Shown: positions 36,665 to 49,293 of the stretch, piece by piece
Numbering within the stretch: the stretch's first letter is position 1
Layout: each line of letters starts with the position of its first letter
Assembly (NCBI GenBank): GCA_028622995.1
Contig: JAJQJQ010000005.1
Location: 5,580,001-5,644,000, forward strand
Source of the DNA: Panagrolaimus kolymaensis
Lineage: Eukaryota; Nematoda; Chromadorea; Rhabditida; Panagrolaimidae
Length of the DNA: 64,000 nucleotides
Direction: 5' to 3'
Translations under genes and position numbers: made by a program
Notes under the pieces: model-generated
What the model was told of the DNA's origin: nothing
The model's database searches: none
What the model saw: only the letters and a program-made list of their open reading frames with translations

Positions 36665-37301
36665 CTAAAGCTTTCATAGAAAAGAGGAAGCGACGTCGTT
36701 GATTACTGTAATTTCTTCCACGTTCAGCATGATTCCATGAAGCAGCACCAAATATGACAAAAAGTGGCAAAGAAACACAAGCTTCAATAATTCCAACTTG
36801 AACTTGATGTCGAATTTGTGGAAAATGCATGATTGCGCCATTAAAAAGATCAGAAAAAAGAACAATGAAGATAGCACATAGAGTAGTCAACGAGATAAGA
36901 GCTGCAGCAACACTATGGCAAATTAAAAGTCGAGGTGAATTATATTTCCATCCAAAGAAATGAACAATCCATAGAAGAGCAAAGGATATTGAATATTGGA
37001 AACATATTAATCCTACAAAAATGCGAAATGTTAATAATTATATTATTGATATAAAAAAACATACCACTCAAAATTCTTTCACCATAAAACGCTTCAATCA
37101 CACCAATAATTGCAATAAATATTGAAAGGCAAATATGAGCCAAACATACAACACCAGTTAGCCTAAAATAGTGAGTGATAATTGCAAAGTTATTTCTTTC
37201 AACCATAACAAAATCTTACCTTTTTGAAGAGTTGGTCGAATTGCAATTAAAAGATTAACAGCTCGGAATTCAGTTTGAAGCTTCATATTTTGATCCACCA
37301 T
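36665..37301 (-). CDS. Four-transmembrane protein (3' end uncertain)
   Basis: Exons at 37012-37162 reaching back to 36665, plus 37065-37162 and a possible first exon 37220-37301, encode four hydrophobic helices: VVCLAHICLSIFIAIIGVI, CFQYSISFALLWIVHFFG, AAALISLTTLCAIFIVLF and GIIEACVSLPLFVIFG. Precisely, the coding blocks are 37220-37301, 37065-37162 and 36665-37012. A basic tail follows (RGRNYSNQRRRFLFSMK). The first junction is out of phase by one base. It would be correct if the T5 run at 37221-37225 had one more T. Alternatively translation starts at the ATG at 37206 (MVERNNFAII) with no intron. No family is recognised with confidence; a tetraspan or claudin-like protein, or the membrane part of a TM-DEP protein, are options. 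Confidence 0.5.
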
Positions 37302-37732
37302 GAATGATCATCACAATGATTTTTTCTTTCTCTTTTTTCAATGAATGTATTGAAAATTTGCATATTTTTTTTTTGTTGTTAAACTCATTCTTTTTTATTT
37401 TTGTATGTTTACGAAGTTTTTTGACTGCGAAGGGAGAGGTCAAAAGAAGCTTCTTTTTTCATCATTGCGCAACAAAGTCAAATAAAATAACGAACGCATT
37501 TAGACAGGTCAAATTTCCATCTTCACAACATCTTTTGAAATTTTTATGATGTCGAAAAAACTCTAACTGTGTCTTCTTCCCAACATAGTTACATTTTTTA
37601 AGTAGAAGTTGCTTCCGCGATAGCCTTATAAAATAAAAGACTACGACTCCATCAGAGCAAGTAGTGATTATAAACTATGAGCAAAAACTCGCTGTTTATA
37701 ATAAACATCTAACTGATTTTCTCTGCGATTCC
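37302..37732. other. Gene-free stretch upstream of the four-TM gene
   Basis: This is the probable promoter region of the minus-strand gene, ending at the target duplication of the next mobile element. No other signal is recognised. Confidence 0.45.
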
Positions 37733-37740
37733 GTGATCAC

Positions 37741-37979
37741 CAGGGCTTTGCGATATATCGATTTTTCCGTGCAAATATCGATATCGATATCGATATATCG
37801 ATTCGATATTTTGCCAATATCTTTATTTTTTTTCTTAAAATATGCCGGGTTGTTTTGGCATATATATAAAACACATAAAAATGTATTTTTTGAGATAAAA
37901 AAATTAGAAAAAAGCTTTTGTTTCTATTGCAAAATTTGAGAATATCGAAAAATATCGATTTTGATATCGCAAAGCCCTG
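37741..37979. mobile_element. hAT MITE, 239 bp, with palindromic 8-bp target duplication
   Basis: The termini CAGGGCTTTGCGATAT and ATATCGCAAAGCCCTG form a perfect 16-bp TIR starting with the hAT-typical CAGGG. The direct 8-bp duplication GTGATCAC flanks it exactly (37733-37740 and 37980-37987). The interior is packed with ATCGAT/ATATCG words (37770-37810) able to form long self-complementary stems. It has no coding capacity. Its TIR is unrelated to the ends of the large hAT element at 24898-28909, so another transposase must have moved it. Confidence 0.92.
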
Positions 37980-37987
37980 GTGATCAC

Positions 37988-38311
37988 TCTCTCTCTTGCT
38001 TATGAAACTTTATATTAAAGCAAGCTAAATATAAATAAATAAATATATATATGGCTTTTACTCTTATATTTTTTCTTTATGGAACTAAGCAAAGTTGCTT
38101 TGATTGGGCCCTAAAAGAATGACTATGCCTTATAGTTTGCTCTTCATATATAGTAAAAATCCATTTGTGTGGTTGAGATTCAATTCAAGGCAGACTTTAT
38201 CACATATACATTTTTTTAAAGATAATATTTAAATAACAAAGTCATATTAATACATGCGCAGTAATAAATCGGAAGTTTTGATTTCTTAGCTTTTTTACTA
38301 TTTAAAAAAAT
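37988..38311. other. Gene-free stretch upstream of tpp-2
   Basis: This 324-bp A/T-rich stretch lies between the MITE and the tpp-2 start codon and presumably holds the tpp-2 promoter. The MITE therefore lies within 350 bp of a housekeeping gene's start. Confidence 0.45.
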
Positions 38312-41300
38312 ATGTATTCTAAAGATGAAAAAAAATTGAAAGATTACATTCCAAAAAAAATTACTCAACAAGTAATTTCCTTATTTTTTAAACTTTATTT
38401 GTTATATTTTTTTCAGTCCAAATTTTTGCGAAGATATCCAGAGTATGATGGAAGAGGTGTACTTATTGCTATCTTAGATGTTGGGATTGATACAAGTTTA
38501 CCAGGCTTACAGAAAACAACGACAGGTCTTCCAAAAATTATTGATTGTATAGATTTTACGGGGTATGGTGCTGTTGATACTTCCATTATAGGGAAAAAAT
38601 ATGCTAATGGAATCCTCATCGGCTTAACAGGCCGTAAATTAAAAGTAAGTTAATAAATTTTTGCTGCATTTTAATTGATTGACATACAACATTTTAAAGC
38701 TTTTGAACTTAAATTTTTTCAGATTCCTTATTCATGGAAAAATTCTTCGAATGAATGGCATTTAGGAATTAAAAGCGTTTATGAATTATTTGCTGAGGAA
38801 GCATTGGAAAAGATTTGTGTATGTAAATGTCATCTATTGCATATAAGATTTTAAAAGTTTATTTGCAGAAATCACGAAAGGAATTTATTGTCCAGAAAAA
38901 TCAAGATTTGCAAGCTAAACTCAATTCTAATTTATCCAAAAAATAGCGAAGTGAATGATAATTCAAAATTGTTAGAGGAATATTTAAAATCAGCAGAAGA
39001 TTTGTCAAAAGAATCTTTGGTTGTTGATTGCATTGTTTGGAATGATGGAATTAAATGGACAGCAGCCATTGATACTTCTTTTTGTGGTGATTTGGAGAAT
39101 GTGAAAGTTCTCACAAATTACAAAGATGAGCATGAATTTGGATTTATGTCCGATAATGTTTCATATTGTTTAAATATTTATGAAAAAGGAAATTTATTAG
39201 AAATTATTACACCTCACAGTTATCATGGAACCGTTGTTGCGCAGATTGCCGCTGCTTACTTTCCGGAAGAACCGGAAAGAAATGGTCTTGCCCCTGGAGC
39301 TCAAATAATTTTTATGAATATTGGAAAGGATGAACATATTAATAAAAAGGCACTTATGCAAGCGGTAAGAGTAAAAAAAGAAATCGGTTATAGCGTTCTT
39401 TTAAATTTAGATGCAAAGTTGTGTGAATATGGGAGTTGATCTTGTTAATTGCTCTTTTGGAATACCTTCTTGCTCGAGGTAAAAAAACTTTTTTATAGTG
39501 ATTAAAAAATTTTTTAGTGTCATTTTTAAATCCTTAAAAAAAATTTGTGAAGAAACAGGAATTTTTTTTGTAACTTCTGCTGGAAATAAAGGACCTTGTA
39601 TGTTAGGTGTTACATATGATGCTGGGTCATATTGTGATTTGATTTTTGAAATAGGCGCTATGATATCTCCTGACATGAAACAACCCTTGTATGGTGTATC
39701 AGGCACAAATTTTTCTACAACGTATGGATGGTCAAGTCGCGGTCCAAACAAAAATGGTTCCATACGAATTACATTGACAGCTCCAGGGGCGGCCATTACC
39801 ATGTTACCAAGAAGCTTCCCTAAAATTAATGAATTAAATCATGGCACAAGTTTCAGCTCTCCAAATGCATGTGGAAATATTGCATGTTTGTTCACAGCTT
39901 TAAGAGATAAGTCAATTATAATATCTCCATTTCGGCTAAAAGTTGCTTTAACAAATACTGCTTTATTACTTGAAAAACATAATAAATTAGCGGTTGGGCA
40001 TGGCCTAATCCAAATACTTTCGGCATTTGAGTTTTCAAAGAAGTTTTTGAATGGTATTCCAAAAGATTTGATTAATATAAGAATCTCAGTTAAAAAAGGT
40101 GAAAATTCATTCGCTAATGGAATTTATATAGAAAAAAGTCTTTCGTTTGCTGAAGAAAAAAATGGAATTAAACAATTTTTTGTAGACATAAAAGCTGAAT
40201 ACGCAGCATCAAATAGTATGTTTTAATATCATTTTTTACATGGCGTAAAAATTAGAATGTTTTAGTTTATGACAATAAAAGCTCTTTTGCAACGAAAATT
40301 TTACTTGTATTATCAAATGACGCTGAAAATTTTATTCACTGCCCAAAATCAATCCACTTACCAAAGGAAGGTTCATTTGTCGTTGAAGTTGACACAACAA
40401 TATTAAAACCTGGAATGTGCCATTTTGCTGAAATTTCTGGTATTGATGTATCTAATCCTTCTCTTGGTCCGATATTCCGTGTACCTATTACTGTAATTGT
40501 TCCTGAAAATTTGTTTGAAAATTTGGTGCTTGGAAATGAAATTATGTTGGAGCCTGAAATTCCATATCAATTTTTAATTCAACCACCTCCCGATAGTTAT
40601 CAATGCTCTTTGTGTTTAACTTACTATGGTGAAACTCCTGTTGATATTTTTTGTAGCACAAATAGAAAAATTATGGCATGTCGCAAAGACATAAAAAGCT
40701 TACAATTTATTTCAAAAAATGAAATAAAAACTTTCTGTTTTCCAATTAATAATAACAAATTTTTGGAAATTTGTTTGACAAAGGGAAGTAAATTTCCAGG
40801 TCAATCTGTATTTAATATTAAAGTAAAATTTTATGGCTTAGCAATGTGTGCACCTTCAATGTTTTATCAAGGTTTAACCAAATTTGTATCTTTATTTTAC
40901 AACGTCAAAGAAAAATTTACTTTTACTAATTATCTCAAAAATTTAACTACTTCGTCGTTTTCTTTGGATTTTACCAAATGTTCATATATCTTAACGCCCA
41001 AAAGAGCAGAGCTTCAATTAAATGAAACAGCTTTCTATGAAAATGAAATGCACTGTTTAAATCTTTATTATGATTTAATCGGTTAGTTAAATTCATCCAA
41101 ATTAAAAAAATTGTGGGTTTTTAGTACAAGAAAGTGCAAATGTTCGATTTATTCCCTTCACTCTTAGCGAAGTTTATTATACCCAGGCAGAGATATTTAA
41201 AATTTTTACAGTAGCAAATAAGTTTGTTTCTGAACTGAAAAGCTACTCTAAAGTATGTTTTGCTTTTAGTTTAATTTTTCCAAAATGATTTTTAGATAAC

Positions 41301-42871
41301 ATTGGAAAGAGGGCGGTACATTATAGTTGGGAAACTTTTGTGTGGCAATGAGAATATAATAACTTCTTTCGAGGCTTTTAAAATAGAAGTTAAAATGTAT
41401 TTCGAAAAGCCACTTATTAAACAACTCGAATGTATGCCGTCCTCACAGGTTTATTCATATGGTAGCATGTTACTACAAACATCAGAATATTTGACTATAA
41501 AGTATGAACCGCTAACTTATAATGAAATACCATACCCATTGCCGCCTGGAGCATGGGTCAGAGGCTCCCTTAATAATCAAATTGAGGAAAATACTTGTAA
41601 ATTTAAATTTAACTTCCATTTGACACACCTAAGTCTTCTCTGTGATAAAATAAACATCATACGAAAAAATTTTTCTTTGGGTAAATATTTTACATCGCTT
41701 AATTTTTCTAATTAAATCTTAAAATTTTAGTCTCTATTTGGAATTACTTTGCTTATAAAAATGAAGAAAAACAATTATTTGAATGGTTTAAAATTGGTCC
41801 AAAATATTGTAAAAAAATCGCAGCTTGTTTATTTTTAATTGAAAAATTTTATGCCGAAAAATATTTGAATAAAATGGAAGAAATTGTCAAAATTCTAATG
41901 GAAAAAGTAAACGCTTCTGAATTTCTTGAATTTTATTATAATAACAAGAATGGAAAACAATCATGGATGGAAGAGCGTAAAAGCAAAATCGTCGAAGCCC
42001 TTTACATGAATTTGGATTTGAAATTAAATTTATATTTTAAAAAGATAGGTGAAAATGTTCCAACATTATTTCACAGAAAGCTTTGTGTAAATGAAATCAC
42101 TACACAAGAGGATTTTATGAGTACAGCAATCTCAAGCTTTACAAATTTTAAAACAGATTTAATGAATGCTTGCGGAATATTAAAAAGTTCTGTAACTAAT
42201 CAGAAATGTCAAAACTCAACAAGAAAAAATGAATTACAAGAAGACAATTCTGCAAAGATAGTCTCAACAAAAAGTAAAAATGTTAAACCTTCTTCGTTAT
42301 CAAAAGAAATAACTAATGATAAAAATAACAAAGAAAATATAGAATTTATTAACGAATTACCACTGATTGACGAATCCGATAAAATAATTGAAACCAAAAC
42401 TTCAACAAATAAATATTGCGCCAAAACTTCTAACATTAATAATTTGAAAGAAAAGAATTTCAGTGAAATTACGGAAAATCTTGACATAAATGTCATTCAA
42501 AGCTCAAAAAAAGTGAATGGAAGTGAAAACTTAACTGATGCTGAATTGTATAAAATTGATGAAGAATGTAATAAATTTTTGAAATGGGTGGAAGAGTCTG
42601 ATAAAAGGCGAGACTTTATTATAATCAAACGAGCACTAGCTTTTGGAAATTATGGAACAGCTCTTTTTCATTTGAACAAAATTGCAGAGGAAAATAAAAC
42701 TATTCCTGATTTTAAATTTGTTGAAGAAGCTATCATTGAGGTTTGCATTTTTTGTTTAAAAAAAATTTTTTATTCCATTCATTATTTTAATTTTAGCTTT
42801 TAAAACAACTTGGATGGAATCATTTAATTGAAGCTCATGAGAATGCTTACCTCAGCCGACATTGCATGTAA
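38312..42871 (+). CDS. tpp-2: Tripeptidyl peptidase II
   Basis: This giant cytosolic subtilisin-type exopeptidase trims proteasome products by releasing N-terminal tripeptides. Exons are 38312-38371, 38417-38644, 38723-38818, 38869-39364, 39411-39478, 39518-40215, 40266-41081, 41125-41252, 41296-41680, 41731-42740 and 42797-42871, about 1,352 residues. The catalytic triad is Asp41 in [14 protein letters not shown], His247 in [13 protein letters not shown] and Ser at about 427 in [13 protein letters not shown]. The oxyanion Asn is in TSAGNKGPC. The downstream part matches the TPP2 beta-sandwich ([12 protein letters not shown]) and ends in the TPP2-type helix [20 protein letters not shown] serine/lysine-rich insert fills about 1150-1270. 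In exon 4 the frame breaks at an A6 run (38938-38943): it stops at TAG unless one A is removed, after which homology resumes at once. It converges on the chemoreceptor gene, leaving only 121 bp between stops. Confidence 0.93.
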
Positions 42872-42992
42872 ATAATTACCATAAACATAATAAATTATTT
42901 TTTTCTGATACTTTTGTTTATGCATTTTATACTTAATAAATATTTATTTATTGAAAATGAAAATTCAAACTAAAAACATAACAAAACTAAAA

Positions 42993-44514
42993 TTAAGTGC
43001 TGCTTCGATACACGGTTGTCGAAATTGTAACTACGCTTATTCGTTTTCGGTTTAATCCTTTAAAGAGGTTTAAAACAAAATTACGATATTGTGTTACGAC
43101 AGTCAACGTAACCAATGGATTTAGAACTGGAGCCCACGATGTCATAATTGTTAGCAAAACTCCAGAATCGATCATCAAAAAATTTAAAATCAATGGAAAT
43201 GCAATTGTAATAAATGGAACAAAAGCTTGGAAAAATAAAACATATGAAATTTGTTTTTGCATTTCTCGAGTCTTTTTCGTCATTTTTGATTGTGTTTTCC
43301 GTAGGCTTACAGTAATACAAAGGGAAGTAAAGATTACGATTATATAGACTACAATTAAAATTCCCATGCACGAGCAAACAATTAAATTCCAAAGTGGCTA
43401 AAAAAAATTTCATATAATTTATGAATAAAAATAGTTAAAATAATCTTTTTGAACTTTTAATTAATATTAAAAATGAAAACTTACAAAAAGCCCGGCAGCA
43501 AAATGTGGAATCGTTCCATCGGATTGAATTAATTTATCGGTTCTCAAATATTTTAAAAAGCGTCTTGAGTCTCCAGATTTTGGCCATAAAAGTTTCACCC
43601 ATAATGCAGCATAATAACCCGAAATTATTACTGAAACTGAAACCGCAGCAGCTAAATGATATGTGTCGAAGCAAAAATTTCTAAAAATTATCAAAGAGGT
43701 TATAATAATAAAAAAAGTACTGTAGGTTTGGTAAAAGAATTTTATAGCTTTATGTAGTTTTTAAAAGGAAGTTTTATGGGCCGTTTGCTCGTTTATTTTC
43801 TAAAAAGTGTTTCAGAGTAATGAGCATAAGTTTGACATATGCTATTGCCCGAATTAATTTGTAAATGTCTGTTTTTTTCTGCGCGTTCGCTGAAACACAA
43901 AAAAACAAGTAAAATCTTTGAAGAAAGAACGAAAAAATAAGCATTTTCAAGCTCTAAGCTTTTTATTTTTATGATGTTTATGTCCACGTGAATCTCTCAC
44001 CTGCAAATAAGAAAAAACCGATAAACATATTGAACTGGAACAATCGTTAGCACCAAATACATACTAAAAATATTGAAAGCATACAATATTGCTGTCCAGG
44101 GTTGAGGTAAATTTCCTAATATTCCTTCAATAATAACAAAATAATACCCATCGAGCATAAATACGGTCTAAAAATTGGATATTTCATCATGAGACATTTA
44201 AAGAAAGCGGTGTTATTTATACCTCACACGAAATAATACCCAAAAATCCAAAAGTTAAATCAATGATAGTATTGATAAAAAGAATTGCACGATAGCGACG
44301 AAGTTGATATTGATTTTCATTTTTAATTGCATAAAGCATTAAACTACCCAAAATTACTGTAATAATATTTGCAATAAATTTATTTTTAAATTTAAAATCT
44401 CGAACCGATTTATCAGGAATAAACCTTCCATAATCTAAAATTATCATCAATAAAAAAATTTAAAGCAAAGCAAAATGATTTCTTACCAAAAGTGTTGTTA
44501 TTTCCAACTTCCAT
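42993..44514 (-). CDS. Seven-TM nematode chemoreceptor (Str-superfamily type)
   Basis: Five exons join in phase: 44487-44514, 44223-44434, 44001-44167, 43485-43680 and 42993-43397, giving 335 residues. Seven hydrophobic segments are visible, including NKFIANIITVILGSLMLYA (TM1), FINTIIDLTFGFLGII (TM2) and FNIFSMYLVLTIVPVQYVY (TM3). The conserved PVQYVYRFFLICR stretch after TM3 and the cytoplasmic KMTKKTREMQKQISYVLF before TM6 are hallmarks of the Srd/Srh/Sri/Str group. TM7 ends with LNPLVTLTVVTQYRNF. Such receptors sit in sensory cilia and detect odorants. Which subfamily this belongs to cannot be fixed by eye. Intron 3 (320 nt) is longer than the others. Confidence 0.88.
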
Positions 44515-45551
44515 TAAATTGAATATAACTGATGACGCTACTTCAACTCACTAACAAGCATTTCATCTTCAATCTTCGTTTATATAAATATAAAAAAACT
44601 CAAATTAAGCGAAGGATGAAAGAGTATTAATGTTGCATGAAGGCTTTTTTAATTTGACGTAAATACGCACACATACATCAAGCTGTCAAATATCGGTGTA
44701 ATTTTATATAGTTAATTAAAATAGTATCCGCATCATTTATTAACAGGAATGCATTATTATTTCTTCAACAAACTCAATGAATGAAAAAGTATATAAGGCA
44801 AACATACATATAAATAAAATATTCTGTCTATTTTCCTATTCAAAAAATAGCGAGAAAAAAGACAAAATCAAAAGAGTGTAAAAATTAAAAGTCTCCTAAA
44901 ATAAAAAAATGGAATATCATAAATTAGTTCTATTTGAGTTAGTTTTACGCAAACGTTTTACACTCAATCTTGGCTCCAAATATGAAGAAAATATGGTAAG
45001 TGCCATAAGAAGAAGAAAATCGCAAAAAAGCTTTATTAGAACTTTCACATATTAATAAATCATTATTTACTCGTCGCGGCAAGAAAGCCAAAAAACAGCC
45101 ACATTTACTTTTTTAATGGGAAAAACAAGTTGAATTTACAATTTTGAAAAAGCCATAAATTACTGGATAAGTAAAGATAAGAAAGTTACGAAAAGCACAA
45201 GTTTATATTTAATTTAAAACCCAAAAGTATGGGAGAAAACTGATGCATAATTTATTAACTACAAATGCAGAAGATTTCGATTCATGCTTCTTCTTTCACC
45301 AAAATCTTTGTTTTCCATTTTAATCCAAAGGTCGCATTGGATTTTGAACCCTTTTTTTGTTTTTTAATGAAGCATTAATTGGTAGCAGATGGAAGCAATC
45401 ATACATACATTGCTTTATTGATAAGAGAAAAAGTCCATGAAAGACTACATTATAACCAAAAGAAAGTTAAAGATAAACCAATAAAATAAGTGGAACAACC
45501 AAATGTCCAAATAGCATGTTTTGTTCATTTTATGTTTTTCATTGAAAAAAA
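44515..45551. other. Divergent intergenic region between the chemoreceptor and alpha-mannosidase genes
   Basis: This 1-kb A/T-rich region should carry promoters for both flanking genes. No repeat or RNA gene is recognised. Confidence 0.5.
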
Positions 45552-48500
45552 ATGAAACGGTTAAATTTTATTGTCGCGGTATTATTTATTGGAGTGGTAT
45601 TTGGAGATAAATGTACATGGGACAATTGCCCTGCATATTCAAATGATCCAGGAGTCATTAATTTGCATTTGGTAATAGTTTTAGACGGCACTGATTAGTT
45701 ACAAAATAATTTATAGGTGGCCCATACTCATGATGATATGGGATGGCTAAAAACCGCTGATGATTATTTTACTGGATTTCATCCTGAGCAAGTAAATGTT
45801 GGAGTTCAATATATCATTGATTCCATGGTTGAAGCATTGAAACGAAATCCTGAAAGAAAATTCAGTTATGCTGAAGTTGGATTTATGACTCGTTGGATTG
45901 AAGATCGATCTCAAGCTGAAATTCAAGATTTGATTAATCTTGTAAACAATGGTTGCTTTTTGCTTTTCAGTTTTTTATGAATAAAAAAATTTTCAGGCCA
46001 ACTTGAATTAGTTGGAGGTGGATGGGTTCAACCCGATGAAGCTGCATCCCATTACATTGATCTCATCGACCAATACACTCTCGGACTTCGAAGACTAAAT
46101 TACACAATTGGTTCAAGTTGTAGTGTGCCTAGAAGCGGTTGGCAGTTGGATCCCTTCGGTCATTCTCGGGAACATTCAAATTTGTTATTCATGGTAAAAT
46201 TTTGTATTGGTCGAAGTACTTTTGGTAACCATAGATTTTAAGATGGGACATGAATCTGTTTTCTTTGCCCGTGAAAACCATCTAGAACATGACATTCGAA
46301 AACGAGAAAAGCGTTTGGAATTTAAATGGTTTACATCCGATGATAACCGTGAGTTTTTTTTGCCAATCACATATTTTCTAAGGCCTATTTTGGTTTCACT
46401 TTTAGCTTCTCGCAGCATTCTCGGTGGAGCTTTCTTCCAACATTATAATCATCCAAGTGGAATGTGTTATGATCTTCGATGTCATGATAAACCTATCATC
46501 ATCGATCCACAATTCGATAATTATGATCCAACTACAGTTATTAATAATTTGAAAGATTATGTTGAAAAACAAAGAGTAATAATTTATTTGAGTTTTTGAT
46601 GGTACACGAAAAGTAATTTTAAGCTTCCAACAATGCCTCATAATCATGTACTTTTTATGATGGGTGATGATTTTCAATATGAAAATTCAGAACAAAATAT
46701 GAGAAATTTGGATAATCTTATTACTTTAGTTCGTAATATGACGAACTATAAAATCTTTTATTCAACTCCATCCTGTTATACCAAGGCTGTTCTCGCCGCA
46801 GGTGTTAATTGGACTAACAAAACGGCTGATTTCTTCCCATATGGTTCTGATTCCAATGCATATTGGACGGGTTACTTTACTTCCAAACCAGCTTTTAAAG
46901 GACTTATTCGTCAATCATCCAACATTTTAAACACTGTTCGACAAATGAATGCCTTTGCATCTCCATCGAATTTAAATGAATATAATTCACCTGAGGAAAT
47001 TCTTGAGCGTGCATCAGCTTTGGCTCAACATCATGATGCCGTTACTGGCACATCCAAGGAACATGTAACCCAGGATTATGAATATCGCCTCTTCAAGGGT
47101 TGGGATGCAATGGAAGGAGTCCTTCAAAAGGCTTTGCAACAAATCTCTCAAAAAGTTAAAGGCAATTCTCAATCCTTCCCAATGCAAACTTTTTGTCGAC
47201 AATTAAATGAAAGTGCTTGTGATTTTACTAATACAAGTCAAGACGGTTTCACTGTTATGTTGGTAAATGGAAATAGTCAAAGAGCTCAACAACTTGTTCG
47301 AATTCCAGTTTGGAGACAAAATGTTAACATTATGGATGAAAGTAATACTCCTGTACAATCAGCTTGGGTAAGTCTGATATTTATTTTATTTTTTACTAAA
47401 ACTCCATATTTTAAATTTTAAGGTTTTACCAACATTCAAAAATGGGAATCAAATTAGTCAAACAGATATCTCACCTTATCAATTACAATTTATCGCCGAT
47501 ATTCCTCCAAATGGCTTCACAACTTATTTTGTTAAATCTTCTTCAAAAGATAATGTCGCCGTTAAATATTATGAAGATGTTGAAGTTAAAACTCATCCAA
47601 AATCTGTTTATTCTTCCCGCACGAATACTCTCACCAATGGAGTTATTACTATTAGCTTTGATAGCAACAATTTAATTTCTTCTTTAACTGATTTAAAATC
47701 TGGCAAAAGTTATCCACTTAAACAACATTTTATGTATTATGAAGGCCATGATGATAATGGTCGAGCATCTGGAGCATACATTTTGCGACCTCAAGATAAT
47801 ACTGCTAAAGAAGTTAACGGAAATCCATCAATGACTATGAATAATTTGGAAGTTCGCCAAGTTTTTGGTGATTGGATGAGCCAAACTATTCGGCTAACAC
47901 CAAATAAGTCATTTGTTGAATTTGAATGGACTGTTGGGCCTCTTCCTGAAGTTAATAGGAATGGCAAAAAATATGGTAAAGAATTAATAACACGTTATGA
48001 AGCTTCAGGAATTAAAAGTGGCACAACATTTTACACTGACGCGAATGGGCGACAAATGATTAAACGAGTACGAAATTTTGCTCCAGATTATTCATATGAA
48101 AATACTGAACCTGTCGCAGCTAATATGTTCCCCGTTAATAGTCGTGTAATCATCAAAGATTCAACTTCAGCTTTAGCAGTTTTGACTGATCGTTCTCAGG
48201 CTGGTGGATCCATTGTCGATAGCTCTCTTGAATTACTCATCCATCGAAGAGATTATTACGATGATGGTTTTGGAGTTTCTGAAGCTCTCAATGAACCAGG
48301 AAGAGATGGAAGAGGTCTTGTCGTTCGTGGTCGCCATAGAGTTTTCATTTCTAATATCGCTGCCATAAATCAACTTCATCGCGAAGGAGCTTTTGAACTT
48401 TTCAACGATCCTTTAATTTCTTTCTCTCCATCTGCTACACCAACAGATTATGCATCTAAATATGCAACCAGTTATTCAGGAGTTGCAACAGCTCTTCCAT

Positions 48501-48815
48501 CGAATGTTAAACTTTTAACACTGAAACAACTCAATACTGGAACCGTTTTACTTCGGTTGGAACATACTTATGCAAAGGATGAAGATTCAACCCTTTCTCA
48601 ACCTGTGACAATCAATCTCAATACACTTTTCAAAGATTTGAAAGTCAGTTCAGTTCAAGAAATGTCCCTTGGAGCTAATTCATTTGTTACTGGAAGTGGT
48701 AAGATATTTTGACAAAATGATTGGATAATAAACTTTTATTTAATTTTTAGGCTCAACTTCGGTCACTCTCAATTCTCAAGACATCAAAACATTTCAAATT
48801 AGCGTTAGCTTTTGA
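45552..48815 (+). CDS. aman-1: Lysosomal alpha-mannosidase (GH38)
   Basis: This enzyme hydrolyses terminal alpha-mannose from N-glycans in lysosomes. Eight exons join in phase: 45552-45671, 45717-45951, 45997-46193, 46243-46348, 46406-46575, 46624-47367, 47423-48698 and 48751-48815, giving 970 residues. Residues 1-18 ([18 protein letters not shown]) form a signal peptide. The zinc-site motif [12 protein letters not shown], the nucleophile Asp in [25 protein letters not shown], and the second zinc motif [17 protein letters not shown] are all intact. N-glycosylation sequons (NWTNKT, NESA) fit a lysosomal glycoprotein. The length is close to that of animal lysosomal enzymes. The C-terminal beta domains run to FQISVSF. 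AATAAA lies at 48925. Confidence 0.94.
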
Positions 48816-49293
48816 AACATGAATTTTCAACTTTCGCCAATAATACTTAATCTACTTTTTAATTATATTTTTAATCATACTAAGAAACTGTAATTTGCAA
48901 ATTATTAATTTTTTTTTCTAAAAAAATAAAAGAACATTTGAATTGAAAATCATTAGATTTTTTTGTTTAACATTAAAACATTAAACTCAAAACAATAATG
49001 TCATGGAAATTTCCGCCAAAAAACTTGCGGGTTTAATTAATTTTTTGATTAATTGATAGAATCCTCCCCCGCGACATCTGCCCTGATGTCTATTTAGCAA
49101 ATAAGAAACTTAAAGAAAAGCAGTGCAAACATTTTTTCATTGAAACGATGATACCATACTACAATATTTTTTCCCTTCCATTAAACTTGATTGAATTTTA
49201 AAGATAGCTTTTTTATTACAAAAAAATAATACCCGGCATTGTGAGAATTTTCAAATTAAAAAATAATACAAATAAAACAAAAATATTATAATT
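48816..49293. other. 3' flank between convergent genes
   Basis: This contains the alpha-mannosidase polyadenylation word AATAAA (48925-48930) and the 3' UTR of the SLC19 gene. A short G+C-richer patch at 49070-49085 (CCCCCGCGACATCTGCCC) is unexplained. Confidence 0.5.

Noticed and set aside
42209..42496. Minus-strand frame within tpp-2
   Set aside because: It is antisense to the Ser/Lys-rich insert of TPP2, and the plus frame is phase-consistent on both sides.
43681..44000. Minus-strand frame in the third intron of the chemoreceptor gene as an extra exon
   Set aside because: The flanking exons join in phase (AG/A) without it, and the conserved order of TM segments leaves no gap.
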